From contig NZ_JPWI01000010.1 in NCBI RefSeq assembly GCF_003326795.1, positions 1-64,000 of the forward strand: a stretch of DNA of 64,000 nucleotides. The letters are read 5' to 3'. The DNA is from Thalassospira profundimaris. Lineage in GTDB: Bacteria > Pseudomonadota > Alphaproteobacteria > Rhodospirillales > Thalassospiraceae. The number at the start of each line of letters is the position of its first letter. The stretch's first letter is position 1. The translations under genes were made by a program, and so were the position numbers. Below the pieces are notes generated by a model. It saw nothing but the letters and a program-made list of their open reading frames with translations. It was not told the DNA's origin and did no database searches. This document shows, in pieces, positions 17,869 to 27,317 of this stretch.

Positions 17869-19338
17869 ATGGTTTCTGGAGTCCACGGATCGGTACGCGA
17901 TCTGTTTGAATTCACCGACGCTGACAAGGCAATTGCGCGCATCAAGGATATTTATGCGACCGGTGCCAGTGCCGTCCAGGAGGCCTTTGCCCGTTTCGGC
18001 CAAGGTCAGCAATCTTCCCCCGTCCGCGCCTATTACCCGTATCTTGGCATCGAAGTGCCGCCAGAAAAGCTGCATGTTGAAAGCACGCTGTCATTTGGCG
18101 CGCCGCGTGATCCCGGCGTATATGGCACGACGCTAACAAGGCCTGATCTGTTTGACGAATATTATCGCGAACAGATCGAACTTCTGTTGAAAAACCATGA
18201 CGTGCCGGTTGTGGTTGGCGTTTCTGATCGGCCTATTCCGTTGCCGTTCCTTGTTGAATCCGCAACAGACAGCATCGGACCAACCGATATTCGCCCGATG
18301 CAGCTGATATTTGATATGCCTGATCTTGCCCGCACTGATGACGATATTGCCAATGGTGTGCATTACGGTAATAGCGACGGCCCAAAACCATTGTCGCTGT
18401 TTTCAGGGGAACGCGTTGATTACTCGCTCGCACGGTTGCGCCACTATACTGCGACTGCGCCCGAACATTTTCAGAAGTTCGTCCTGTTCACCAACTATCA
18501 GCGCTATGTTGACGAGTTCATCGAGTTTGCCAAAACCCAACTCGAAGACCCCAAAAGCCCCTATGTGGCCTTTGTCGAACCGGGGCCGAAAGTCCATGTA
18601 CGCAAAAACGCCCCCAAGGGCTGGGTAGAATCCGGTGAACCTGTCAGGCAACTGCCGCAGATGCCGTCATATCACCTGATCCGTGAAGACGGTCTGGGCG
18701 TGACATTGGTCAATATCGGTGTTGGTCCGTCAAACGCCAAAACGGCGACGGATCATATTGCTGTTCTGCGCCCGCATTGCTGGTTGATGCTTGGTCACTG
18801 TGCCGGTCTGCGTCGCAGTCAGTTGCTTGGGGATTACGTTCTGGCCCACGGCTATGTCCGTGACGACCATGTCCTTGATTCTGACTTGCCGCTGTGGATT
18901 CCGGTGCCGCCGATTGCCGAGGTGCAGGTTGCGCTGGCAAATTCAGTTGCCAAGATCACCGGCCTCAGAGGCCGCGAGATGAAGGCACGTATGCGCACAG
19001 GTACGGTTGCAACGACCGACAACCGGAACTGGGAATTGCGATACAGTGAACTGTTCGTGCGTTTGAACCAGTCACGCGCCATTGCGGTCGATATGGAAAG
19101 CGCAACCATTGCTGCCAACGGTTTCCGCTTCCGCGTTCCGTATGGCACGCTTTTGTGTGTGTCGGACAAACCGGTTCATGGTGAGTTGAAGCTGCCCGGT
19201 ATGGCGAACAATTTCTATCGCCAGCGCATCGGACAGCATCTTCAGGTTGGTTTGGATACGATTGATACCCTGCGTCAGGAAGTCAATCAGCTTCACTCAC
19301 GCAAGTTGCGATCCCTTGACGAGCCTGCTTTCCGCTAA
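17869..19338 (+). CDS. amn: AMP nucleosidase
   Basis: 489 residues, full length for the family. It hydrolyses AMP to adenine and ribose 5-phosphate and so limits the cellular AMP pool. The N-terminal regulatory domain (about 1-180; YYPYLGIEVP, VGVSDRPIPLPF) precedes a nucleoside-phosphorylase-like catalytic domain (NIGVGPSNAKTATDHIAVLR, LMLGHCAGLRRSQ, AVDMESATIAANGFRFRVPYG). The AVDMES motif is the nucleoside-binding signature. A terminator follows 40 nt after the stop; it is monocistronic. Confidence 0.95.
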   Translation: MVSGVHGSVRDLFEFTDADKAIARIKDIYATGASAVQEAFARFGQGQQSSPVRAYYPYLGIEVPPEKLHVESTLSFGAPRDPGVYGTTLTRPDLFDEYYREQIELLLKNHDVPVVVGVSDRPIPLPFLVESATDSIGPTDIRPMQLIFDMPDLARTDDDIANGVHYGNSDGPKPLSLFSGERVDYSLARLRHYTATAPEHFQKFVLFTNYQRYVDEFIEFAKTQLEDPKSPYVAFVEPGPKVHVRKNAPKGWVESGEPVRQLPQMPSYHLIREDGLGVTLVNIGVGPSNAKTATDHIAVLRPHCWLMLGHCAGLRRSQLLGDYVLAHGYVRDDHVLDSDLPLWIPVPPIAEVQVALANSVAKITGLRGREMKARMRTGTVATTDNRNWELRYSELFVRLNQSRAIAVDMESATIAANGFRFRVPYGTLLCVSDKPVHGELKLPGMANNFYRQRIGQHLQVGLDTIDTLRQEVNQLHSRKLRSLDEPAFR

Positions 19339-19378
19339 GCCTGTCTGATCGTGCGAATTGCACATTCAAATCTGTTAG

Positions 19379-19415
19379 CCCCTGCCATCGCATAACCGTG
19401 TTGGCAGGGGTTTTG
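19379..19415 (+). terminator. rho-independent terminator after amn
   Basis: A 9-bp stem CCCCTGCCA/TGGCAGGGG (19379-19387, 19402-19410) with a 14-nt loop, followed by TTTTG. Confidence 0.8.
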
Positions 19416-19529
19416 TTATGAAATGATGACGAATGGTCGGGGAGCTGCTTTTGGCTTTGCCATTGTCGGCCTGTTGCGTATGGTCAGGCGAAAATGAAAC
19501 CGCCATCTGATCAGGGATCATAATCCGCA

Positions 19530-20801
19530 ATGCCAAGTTCGAGCCCACATAGCGACCCGGCGCCTCAAAAAACAATGTCGGAACAGCAGGGAAGCATGCC
19601 GATGGTCTCGGTCGGGTTGTGGCAGATTTTCCTGATTTTCCTGCGTCTTGGTTTGACCAGCTTTGGCGGGCCGGTTGCCCATATCAGCTATTTCCGCGAA
19701 GAGTTCGTTGCCCGTCGCAAATGGCTAGGCGATGCACGTTATGCCGATCTGGTTGCCCTTTGCCAGTTCGCCCCGGGACCGGCAAGTTCGCAAGTCGGGA
19801 TGGGTATCGGTATGGCATTGGGCGGGGTGCCCGGATCGCTTGTTGCATGGCTTGGCTTTACCATGCCATCGGCAATTGTTCTGGCGACCCTTGGTATGGC
19901 CTTTGTCGGTTTTGATCTTGCCTCGGTCGAAGGTGTGTTGCGCGGATTGAAACTGGTTGCTGTCGGGGTGGTTGCCCATGCGCTGTTTGGAATGGCGCGC
20001 ACACTTTGTCCTGATGTCCCGCGGGCCATACTTGCTGTGTTGGCGGCAATCATCATGATCGCAAGTGATACTGTCACAGCACAATTTGCCGTCATTCTTG
20101 GCGGCATGCTGGCCGGACTGATCCTTTTGCGGGGCAAGGCGGATGTGTCGGCAGCCGGTTTTGGCAAGCCGCATTCGGTCAAGGGTGCGGTTGTGGCGCT
20201 GTGTGCTTTCTTTGCCTTGCTGATCCTGTTGCCGGTTGCTGCGCGGATGGATCAAAGCGGACTGTTTGCCGTTATTGACGGATTTTATCGAAGTGGTGCA
20301 CTGGTATTTGGTGGCGGGCATGTTGTTTTGCCGTTGCTGCAAAATGCGGTGGTGGCACCGGGCTGGGTCGATGGTGAAACCTTCCTTGCCGGATATGGTG
20401 CGACACAGGCAGTTCCCGGGCCGATCTTTACCTTTGCCGCGTATCTTGGTGCAGCTCTTCATTCTGGAGGCGGTATCTGGGTCAGTGCGCTTACATCACT
20501 TGTCGCCCTGATTGCGATCTTTTTGCCGGCGTGGTTGCTGGTGGTGGGGCTGTTACCGTTCTGGGACAGGGTCCGTCATATGCCGTTGATGCGGGCAGGA
20601 TTGCTTGGCGTTAATGCCGCAGTTGTCGGCTTGCTGGCGGCGGTCCTGTATGATCCGATCTGGACCGATGCCATCCATGATCTGTTTGATATCGGATGTG
20701 TCGCGCTTGCCTTTGTGGTGCTGCAATGGCGGATCATTCCGGTCTGGGCTTTGGTCGGTGTGGGGGCGCTTGCCGGATATCTTGCGGAACTGGTGATCTG
20801 A
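19530..20801 (+). CDS. chrA: chromate efflux transporter, long-chain ChrA
   Basis: Up to 423 residues, with two homologous halves of the CHR family. The first half has LRLGLTSFGGPVAHISYFRE and LCQFAPGPASSQVGMGIG; the second has GGGHVVLPLLQN and GYGATQAVPGPIFTFAAYLG. It is an inner-membrane protein with about ten hydrophobic segments. Family members export chromate, or sulfate-like oxyanions, by proton antiport. ATG at 19575 is an alternative start; neither has a strong Shine-Dalgarno. No chrB regulator is nearby, so a housekeeping oxyanion role is possible. Confidence 0.9.
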   Translation: MPSSSPHSDPAPQKTMSEQQGSMPMVSVGLWQIFLIFLRLGLTSFGGPVAHISYFREEFVARRKWLGDARYADLVALCQFAPGPASSQVGMGIGMALGGVPGSLVAWLGFTMPSAIVLATLGMAFVGFDLASVEGVLRGLKLVAVGVVAHALFGMARTLCPDVPRAILAVLAAIIMIASDTVTAQFAVILGGMLAGLILLRGKADVSAAGFGKPHSVKGAVVALCAFFALLILLPVAARMDQSGLFAVIDGFYRSGALVFGGGHVVLPLLQNAVVAPGWVDGETFLAGYGATQAVPGPIFTFAAYLGAALHSGGGIWVSALTSLVALIAIFLPAWLLVVGLLPFWDRVRHMPLMRAGLLGVNAAVVGLLAAVLYDPIWTDAIHDLFDIGCVALAFVVLQWRIIPVWALVGVGALAGYLAELVI

Positions 20802-20846
20802 TGATCGCGATTGCCATCTGAGACTGGCAGCCCCGGCAAGATGCAA

Positions 20847-22331
20847 TCAGTCGGTGCTTGAACCGGTATTATTCTGCGCGCTGTCGCCGTCTGGCATATC
20901 GTCGGGAATTGCAGGCCTGTCGGGGAAGATATTGCTGATACCGGCAATAAAGTTCCGCAGGTTAAAGGCCCCGTGTTTGCGGGTGACGCCAAGGCGCACA
21001 ATAACAAGTTCTTTGGACGGGATGACGGTAAGCGACTGTCCATCATGGCCGAGTGCAAAAAATGCGTCGCCGGGTAATTCTGGAACATCGCGACGCGGAT
21101 TGCCATCCTCGTCCCGTCCGTCAGGTAGATCCAGCCACCAATGGGCACCATAGGTGCCGTTCGGATCGTCTTCTGCCGGGCGGGTTGAATAACGGACCCA
21201 GCCTTCCGGCAACAGGCGTTGACCGTTCCAGACGCCATCTTGCAAATAAAGCTGGCCGATCTTTGCCCAGTCACGTGCCGTCGCACTCATGAAACTGGAT
21301 GCGATGAAATAGCCGTCCGGGTCGGTTTCAATAACAGCACTTGCCATGCCAAGTGGACGGAACAAAAGATCGGTCGGTCTCGCCAGATAGCTTGTCCGAG
21401 ATCCGCTCAGATTACGAACCGCAGCAGACAGGATGTTTGACGCCCCGGAATTATACGAAAATGTTGTTCCCGGCGTGTGTTCAAGCGGTTTGGAAACGGC
21501 AAACCCGGCTGCTGCGGGCTCGATGAATAGCATCTGGACCACATCGGAAAGCGGGTTCCAGTAGGTTTCGTCGAATTCGAGGCCGCTGCGCATTCGCAGC
21601 AGATCATCATAAGTGATTGTGGCGCGCGGGTCATTTACCTGTGCCTGCCATTCATTGATTAAAACCGGTTCATGAACATCAGGCATCATGCCTTCCTGAC
21701 GCATGCGACCCAGAATGGTGTTCCAGACACTTTTGGTCATTGACCAGCCCGGTAACGGTGTTTGCGCGGTGATACCCTCGGCATAGCGTTCGGCGATGAC
21801 TTTGCCCTGATACAGGATGACGACCGCGCGCGTGCGCCGTTCCGGGATGATGCCGGGTTCGTCCATCGCATCAAACAGGATATTGTTCAATGCTCGGCGA
21901 TCGACATTGGCGGGCAGGCTGGCGGTCAGAAGCGGCTTGGGCGTAATCGGTGTGATGACCGGATATGAATTGCGCAGGCGGGCAATATGAGTTTGGTCTT
22001 CGGCCAGTGTGCAGCCCAGATTCGGGCGATAAATCGCAAAGCGCTTGCGAAAACCGAATGCATGGGCACTGATTGTCTGATTGCGCAGATCGACATTGGT
22101 GGTGATCAGGGACAAAAGTGCATTGTTATCGGCCAGCACATCCTCGGCACGGGCCCGGCTGGAGGACAAGCCATCGACAAAAATGGCCGAACACATAGTC
22201 TTGGCACTAAAGGCCGCACCAACCGGGGCAAGCCAAATGAAGAACCCGGCGACAAGCGACAGGCCAATCAATATCAGTCCGATAAAGATGGCCTTGATCA
22301 AATGCATTCCGCGTCCCTGCCCTGGTTTCAT
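20847..22331 (-). CDS. serine hydrolase, beta-lactamase class C/penicillin-binding family
   Basis: 494 residues. An N-terminal hydrophobic helix (about residues 10-40) anchors or exports the protein. The catalytic triad motifs of the family are present: SMTK (SxxK) in GWSMTKSVWNTILGRM, YNS (YxN) in FSYNSGASNILSA, and HDG in GHDGQSLTVIPSK, in place of KTG. Such enzymes act on peptides, esters or cell-wall compounds; substrate unknown. A start at 22307 (MHLIK) is also possible. It is convergent with chrA and downstream of the MFS gene on the same strand. Confidence 0.85.
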   Translation of the reverse strand: MKPGQGRGMHLIKAIFIGLILIGLSLVAGFFIWLAPVGAAFSAKTMCSAIFVDGLSSSRARAEDVLADNNALLSLITTNVDLRNQTISAHAFGFRKRFAIYRPNLGCTLAEDQTHIARLRNSYPVITPITPKPLLTASLPANVDRRALNNILFDAMDEPGIIPERRTRAVVILYQGKVIAERYAEGITAQTPLPGWSMTKSVWNTILGRMRQEGMMPDVHEPVLINEWQAQVNDPRATITYDDLLRMRSGLEFDETYWNPLSDVVQMLFIEPAAAGFAVSKPLEHTPGTTFSYNSGASNILSAAVRNLSGSRTSYLARPTDLLFRPLGMASAVIETDPDGYFIASSFMSATARDWAKIGQLYLQDGVWNGQRLLPEGWVRYSTRPAEDDPNGTYGAHWWLDLPDGRDEDGNPRRDVPELPGDAFFALGHDGQSLTVIPSKELVIVRLGVTRKHGAFNLRNFIAGISNIFPDRPAIPDDMPDGDSAQNNTGSSTD

Positions 22332-22402
22332 AGCCTCGCATTTTTGAGGATTTGGAGGGTCGCCTGCTTCGTCGGGTAGGTCAAGTCATCGTATCGTATA
22401 GG

Positions 22403-23569
22403 TCATGCAGCCGCCCGGCGCATTGGTGCGCGGATCGCTGAAATCAGGAAGCCGGTGAAATAGAACCCGGCAAGAATAGCCGCCGCACCGATCCAGCCAT
22501 TCCGGTCAATCATTGCACCGGTAAGCGGGGGCACGATCACCACGAAAATCTCGGCAAACTGGGCCAGCATTCCCTGCAAGGCCGGCATCGAAAGCCCGCC
22601 CTTCGCAATACCGGGCAACAGGGCAAAACAGGTACCGGCAACCGCCCCCTGACCGATATTGAAAATGATCAGTGCGACAAGGCTCAGCATCATGTTGTCG
22701 CTGACAAAAAGGGTGCCAATGGCCGTTGCCATGACGGGCAAAAAGATAACCAGTATGGTGCGACCGGAAATGTCACGGCCAAGCGCCATGCCTGCACCGA
22801 TGCTGCCGACAATATTTCCGGCAATTGCGGTGGTGCCGATGATGCCAGCGGCCAGTGCAATGCCGATATCAAGATTATCAACCATCATTGCGGGCATGAA
22901 GGCAAGGGCGGCGGATGTCGCACCGGCAAAGGCCGAAAATGTCAGCGCAACTTTAAGGGCAGCACGGGATTTCAGAACACCGATGACCCCGACACTCAGT
23001 GACTTCCGGGCTGTCGGCGTTGCGGGCTTTTCCATCATGGCAAGCAACGGCAACAGGATCACGATGGGTAAGGTGCAGGCACCAACCGCCAGTCGCCAGT
23101 CAAGCCAGACAACCATGGCCGCGCTGACCCAGTTGCCAAGTGCAATGCCAACCGGAATGAAAGTGCCCCAGATGCTCATGGCCATGGCGACCAGCTTGGG
23201 ATTGTTAAATCCGGCCATCCAGCTTGGTGCGCCAACAACGATCAGCAAATAACCGATACTGGTAACCAGTCGTCCGACATAAAGAAGGGTGGTGATATTG
23301 GCGGTGGCAAAAATTGCGGCACCGGCAATCATCATCACACAGCCCAGAACCAGCGATTTGCGCAATCCGGCCCGCGCGGCCCAGACGCCGGTCGGAATGG
23401 CGGTCAGGGCGCCCGCCGCCGTGATCAGGGACGCCACCAGTCCGAATTCCGCCTGACTAAGGCCAAACCCGGCGCGCAGATCAGGCGCGATGGGGCCAAT
23501 CAGGCCAACTTGCATTGAGGCCGTCAGTCCAAGTCCATAAAGAATGACAATGGCAAGGATCGGGGGCAT
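22403..23569 (-). CDS. MFS transporter, CynX/NimT-like
   Basis: 388 residues with twelve predicted helices of the major facilitator superfamily. The loop 2-3 signature is degenerate (GVWAARAGLRKSLVLG). No substrate-specific motif is recognisable; CynX/NimT-like relatives move small anions or aromatic compounds. The upstream gene on the same strand (23689-24273) is an XRE-type regulator 119 nt away, which is a plausible controller. Confidence 0.8.
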   Translation of the reverse strand: MPPILAIVILYGLGLTASMQVGLIGPIAPDLRAGFGLSQAEFGLVASLITAAGALTAIPTGVWAARAGLRKSLVLGCVMMIAGAAIFATANITTLLYVGRLVTSIGYLLIVVGAPSWMAGFNNPKLVAMAMSIWGTFIPVGIALGNWVSAAMVVWLDWRLAVGACTLPIVILLPLLAMMEKPATPTARKSLSVGVIGVLKSRAALKVALTFSAFAGATSAALAFMPAMMVDNLDIGIALAAGIIGTTAIAGNIVGSIGAGMALGRDISGRTILVIFLPVMATAIGTLFVSDNMMLSLVALIIFNIGQGAVAGTCFALLPGIAKGGLSMPALQGMLAQFAEIFVVIVPPLTGAMIDRNGWIGAAAILAGFYFTGFLISAIRAPMRRAAA

Positions 23570-23688
23570 GGGGCGTTTCCGTCGGATATTGTTCTGGTGG
23601 CACAGGGGCGATGAAGAATGCTGCTATCACTACCCGATATCGGTGTAACTTTGCCACGTATGAAATATGCGCGGGGACTGAATAGTGC

Positions 23689-24273
23689 CTAGATATGGGT
23701 GGGCGCGTTATCATATCCGGTGGTTAGGCGCACAGCCGTTCCGTCAGACAAAAAGAACCGTTCCCACAGAATAAAGCTGTCAACAATGCGCATCGGTGCG
23801 CCGTCACGGCGGGATGTTTCAAAGGTCAGATGGTCGGTCTGGTCTTCGTGCCAGCCAAGATCATGCAGGCTTTTTTCAGCCGTCGCGATTTCCGGGGTGG
23901 CAAACCGCCAAAGCGACATGCCCAGAAGTTCGGAGCAATCGCGTTGCCATTCATTGGCGCGCGCACCGGATGCGCACAGCAAACGATGCGATCTGTCTTC
24001 GATCAGATGAACGCGCTGACTGGAATGGGTCACCAGCCGCTTGATCGCGTGATCAAGCCGGAAGTTGCGTTTGCGCGTCATCATTTGGCGGATCAGCTCA
24101 TGCTGCAACGGGGCAGGTCGCTGGGTGCCATTTTCCCAACGTGAAACGGTGGCCTGCGTTACACCAAGAATATCTGCAAGACGCGCTTGCTTGATGTCGC
24201 TCGTGCGGCGCCATTGGCGCAGCAGGCGTCCGAATTCCTTGTCTGGTGCAATCGGGGACAGGGCTTGCATCAC
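23689..24273 (-). CDS. XRE-family regulator with PAS-like sensor region
   Basis: 194 residues. The helix-turn-helix at about residues 15-60 (FGRLLRQWRRTSDIKQARLA, then DILGVTQATVSRWENGTQRP) is a textbook XRE/Cro fold. The C-terminal half (RVHLIEDRSHRLLCAS to the end) looks like a PAS-type ligand domain with an alternating hydrophobic pattern. The adjacent MFS gene is the likely target. Start at 24273 or 24270. Confidence 0.82.
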   Translation of the reverse strand: MMQALSPIAPDKEFGRLLRQWRRTSDIKQARLADILGVTQATVSRWENGTQRPAPLQHELIRQMMTRKRNFRLDHAIKRLVTHSSQRVHLIEDRSHRLLCASGARANEWQRDCSELLGMSLWRFATPEIATAEKSLHDLGWHEDQTDHLTFETSRRDGAPMRIVDSFILWERFFLSDGTAVRLTTGYDNAPTHI

Positions 24274-24387
24274 AATCTACCGTTTCAAAACTGGCGAAAA
24301 GGTATCACAGATTGTTTTTGTTGGCAGCAGGTTGGTGCGAATGGCTGGTCTGCAACACTGACCCAAAAAGGTGAGTGGCCATCGAAT

Positions 24388-24957
24388 TCAGCCGATCAGA
24401 CGACCGATATCAATCTGGCAGCGGCCATATTTGCGCGAATCACAAATCTCGAACCCGGCAAGGCCGATTTCGGGATCACGGGGATCACGTTCGGCAATGA
24501 TCAGGGTATTGGCATCAATCCATCCGGCACTTGCAAGGGCGGTGATGCTGGGTTCCAGCAACTCCTTGCCATAGGGCGGATCAAGAAAGATCATGCTTGC
24601 CGGTTCAATGGCGCGCGGCGGCTTGGTCGCATCGGCGCGCTGTACCTTGGCCTTGTCATTGACCTTAAGTGTGTCGATGTTTTGTTCGACAATGGCGATT
24701 GCCTTGCGGTCGGTGTCAAAGAACACCGCTTTGGATGCACCGCGCGAAAGGGCTTCAAGTCCCAGTGCGCCGGACCCGGCATAGGCATCAAGCACCACAC
24801 CGTCATAAAGCGGGTGGAAATCATCGTCATACCAGCGCGATGCATGCGAAAGGATGTTAAAAAGCGCCTCACGCACACGATCAAGGGTCGGGCGGGTGTC
24901 GCGCCCTTCAGGCGCGCTCAAGACCCGACCACGATGACTTCCGCCGACAATCCGCAT
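24388..24957 (-). CDS. rsmD: 16S rRNA (guanine966-N2)-methyltransferase
   Basis: 189 residues. Family N-terminus MRIVGGSHRGR, then RPTLDRVREALFNIL, the SAM-binding loop VLDAYAGSGALGLEALSRGA and the catalytic DPPYG. It methylates G966 of 16S rRNA during 30S assembly. It follows the pseudouridine synthase by 6 nt, so the three minus-strand genes from 27008 down to 24388 form an operon of RNA-modification character. Confidence 0.95.
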   Translation of the reverse strand: MRIVGGSHRGRVLSAPEGRDTRPTLDRVREALFNILSHASRWYDDDFHPLYDGVVLDAYAGSGALGLEALSRGASKAVFFDTDRKAIAIVEQNIDTLKVNDKAKVQRADATKPPRAIEPASMIFLDPPYGKELLEPSITALASAGWIDANTLIIAERDPRDPEIGLAGFEICDSRKYGRCQIDIGRLIG

Positions 24958-24963
24958 CTATGC

Positions 24964-26289
24964 TCAGTCCTTCTTGCCGCGCGGGCGATTGCCTGCGGGC
25001 TTGCGGCCCGGGGCGCTGGTGCCTGCATTGCCGCCTCTGCCCGACGGGCGACCACCGGATTTGCCAACCGGCTTGTTGCTGACATCGTTGAAGTTGCCTC
25101 CGGAACGACCAGCACTGCCGCTGCGGCCACGACCGCCTGCATTGCCGCCAGCCTTGCGATCATCAGATGCGCTTGCCTTGCCGCCCGGCGTGTAACGGCC
25201 GCGACCCTTGTTGGTCGGGCGGCCCGAATTGCGATCACCCTGTTCGTTGCGGTCATCGCGTTCGGGACGTGCATTCTGGGCGGCCGGTTTGCCACGTCCA
25301 AGCGGACGCGGAGCCGCACCGATGCGCGGGCCCTTGCGTGCCGCACCTGAGCCCGGACGCGAACCGGTACGGGTGTCGCGCTGTTCTTCGGTCTCTGCGG
25401 TGTTCTGGGCATTACCAGCCGGGCCACCCTGCGGGCGTTTGCGTTGTGCGGGCTGGCCAAATACCGTGCGCGGTGCCTTGGGGCGACCGGTACCACCACG
25501 GGCAACAGATTTCTTTTCGGAAACCTTGCTGTAATCACCGCGGAAGAACGCAGCGAGCTGTTCTTTCATTACCTTGCCGGTGATTTCCTCGCACTCGCCC
25601 GGTGCCAGACTGCCAAGCTGGAACGGGCCATAGGAAACACGCATCAGGCGCGTTACCGGCCAGCCCAGATGTTCCATCACGCGGCGGATTTCGCGGTTCT
25701 TGCCTTCACGAAGGGTCACGGTCATCCAGGCATTGGTGCCTTTCTGAACGTCGACTTCGGCCTGAATGGAACCATAGTTCACACCGTCAACCGTGATGCC
25801 TTCTTCAAGCTGTTTCAGCTTTTCTTCCTCGATCCGGCCATGAACACGCACGCGATAACGGCGCGCCCAGCCGGTTGCCGGCAGTTCAAGATAACGCGCA
25901 AGCTCGCCATCATTGGTCAGCAACAGCAAACCTTCGGAGTTAAGGTCAAGACGGCCGACCGAAATCACACGCGGGACATAGCTTGGCAGATGTTCAAAGA
26001 CCGTATCGCGGCCCTGTTCATCGCGGTGGCTGGTGACCAGTCCACGCTTCTTAAACAGACGCCAAAGACGCGGTTTTTCCTTTTCCGGAAGCGGTTTGCC
26101 ATCGACAATGATTTCGTCCTCGTCGGTGACGGTCACGGCCGGGCTGTCAAGCTTCTTGCCGTTCAGTCGCACCAGACCCTCGGCGATCATGCGTTCTGCA
26201 TCGCGCCGGGAACAGACACCGGAACGGGCAATGCGTTTGGCAATGCGCTCGGGCTTGTTGTCGTTCTGGTTGTCGTCTTTTTCGCTCAT
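24964..26289 (-). CDS. rluB: 23S rRNA pseudouridine synthase, RluB/RsuA family, with basic disordered tail
   Basis: 441 residues from ATG 26289. An N-terminal S4 RNA-binding domain (ERIAKRIARSGVCSRRDAER) is followed by the RsuA/RluB catalytic domain with the active-site motif SVGRLDLNSEGLLLLTND and the REGKNREIRRVMEHLGWPV signature. The last about 190 residues are low-complexity, rich in Arg, Gly, Pro and Lys, and presumably bind RNA without fixed structure. The chosen start overlaps the upstream stop (ATGA). RluB is preferred over RluE/F by architecture, but specificity is inferred. Confidence 0.88.
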   Translation of the reverse strand: MSEKDDNQNDNKPERIAKRIARSGVCSRRDAERMIAEGLVRLNGKKLDSPAVTVTDEDEIIVDGKPLPEKEKPRLWRLFKKRGLVTSHRDEQGRDTVFEHLPSYVPRVISVGRLDLNSEGLLLLTNDGELARYLELPATGWARRYRVRVHGRIEEEKLKQLEEGITVDGVNYGSIQAEVDVQKGTNAWMTVTLREGKNREIRRVMEHLGWPVTRLMRVSYGPFQLGSLAPGECEEITGKVMKEQLAAFFRGDYSKVSEKKSVARGGTGRPKAPRTVFGQPAQRKRPQGGPAGNAQNTAETEEQRDTRTGSRPGSGAARKGPRIGAAPRPLGRGKPAAQNARPERDDRNEQGDRNSGRPTNKGRGRYTPGGKASASDDRKAGGNAGGRGRSGSAGRSGGNFNDVSNKPVGKSGGRPSGRGGNAGTSAPGRKPAGNRPRGKKD

Positions 26290-27008
26290 TTGCGGGCCTC
26301 GGAAATCAGGGCGTCGAAAATCTTCGCATCGCCCGAACTGATATGAAATTCGGGATGCCACTGGACCCCGAGACAATAACGGTATTTCGGATGCTCAATC
26401 CCCTCGATGACCCCGTCGGGGGCATAGGAATTGATGATCACATCCGGGCCAACCCCATCAACCGCCTGATGGTGGGCGGAATTGACCGACAGTGTTTTTA
26501 CATCGCCAACGATCCTGGCCAGCAGCGTATCGGCTTCGACTGTGACGTCGTGACCGGGCTCGTTGCGCGGGTTCGGCTGTTCGTGGGGCAGACAGTTTTC
26601 AACACTGTCAGGAATATGCTGGATCAGGGATCCGCCCAGAATAACGTTCAGCAATTGCTGTCCGCCACAAATGCCCAGAACCGGCATGTCACGTTTCAGC
26701 GCACCTTCGGCCATCGCCCATTCAAATTTGGTGCGCCGATCCTTGGTGACAACCGTGTCATGTTTTTCGGTCGCGCCAAAAAGGCCGGGATCAACGTCAA
26801 ACGCGCCACCGGTGACGACCAGCCCGTCGATCAGATCAAGAAGATCCGGCACCAGATCAATTTCATGGGGCAGGGGCATCGGGATGCCACCTGCGGCGGT
26901 CACGGCACCGGCATAGTTTTCACGCAGCGCATACCACGGGAATTTCGAATAACCGCCCGGTTCTTCGGAATCGAGTGTGATGCCAATGATCGGCTTGCGC
27001 TTGGTCAT
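26286..27008 (-). CDS. gamma-glutamyl-gamma-aminobutyrate hydrolase family class I amidotransferase
   Basis: 240 residues, peptidase C26 family (PuuD-like). The nucleophile cysteine lies in PVLGICGGQQLLNVILGG, and the His/Glu pair in LGVQWHPEFH. PuuD releases GABA from gamma-glutamyl-GABA in putrescine breakdown, but no other puu genes are nearby, so the in vivo substrate may differ. Its stop overlaps the rluB-like start by 4 nt, so the pairing with RNA-modification genes is positional only. Confidence 0.85.
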   Translation of the reverse strand: MTKRKPIIGITLDSEEPGGYSKFPWYALRENYAGAVTAAGGIPMPLPHEIDLVPDLLDLIDGLVVTGGAFDVDPGLFGATEKHDTVVTKDRRTKFEWAMAEGALKRDMPVLGICGGQQLLNVILGGSLIQHIPDSVENCLPHEQPNPRNEPGHDVTVEADTLLARIVGDVKTLSVNSAHHQAVDGVGPDVIINSYAPDGVIEGIEHPKYRYCLGVQWHPEFHISSGDAKIFDALISEARK

Positions 27009-27317
27009 GACGAACGGAACCTTGATGCTGGTAACGGGATGGCGAATTAAGTTTGGCGGAAACTACCTGTGTAAGTCGCTTTGGGCAACGGCAATTCACG
27101 CCGATAGTCTATGCGTTCTGCGCAGGCAGGCAAGGATTGTTCCCGGTGATGTGTTCCAGTGATCATGGCTTGACCGATCCGGTGCTCTGAGAGGACAATG
27201 ATCTTTGCCGACTTACGGGCCAAGATATGAGCCAAGGGTCCTAAAATGAAGTAAAAGTACGGATTAGGCCACGACAGATCATACCATTTGTCGAAACAAT
27301 AAGCGGGATGGAAAAGC
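27009..27317. other. divergent intergenic region between amidotransferase and tadA
   Basis: 309 nt holding the promoters of two divergent genes. A 90-codon minus-strand ORF inside has no homology features or Shine-Dalgarno and is taken as chance. No clear operator, RNA or repeat was recognised. Confidence 0.5.

Noticed and set aside
24187-25350. 387-codon plus-strand ORF opposite rsmD and the rluB-like tail
   Set aside because: Low-complexity alanine-rich translation produced by the antisense of the Arg/Gly-rich tail; the minus-strand genes explain the region.
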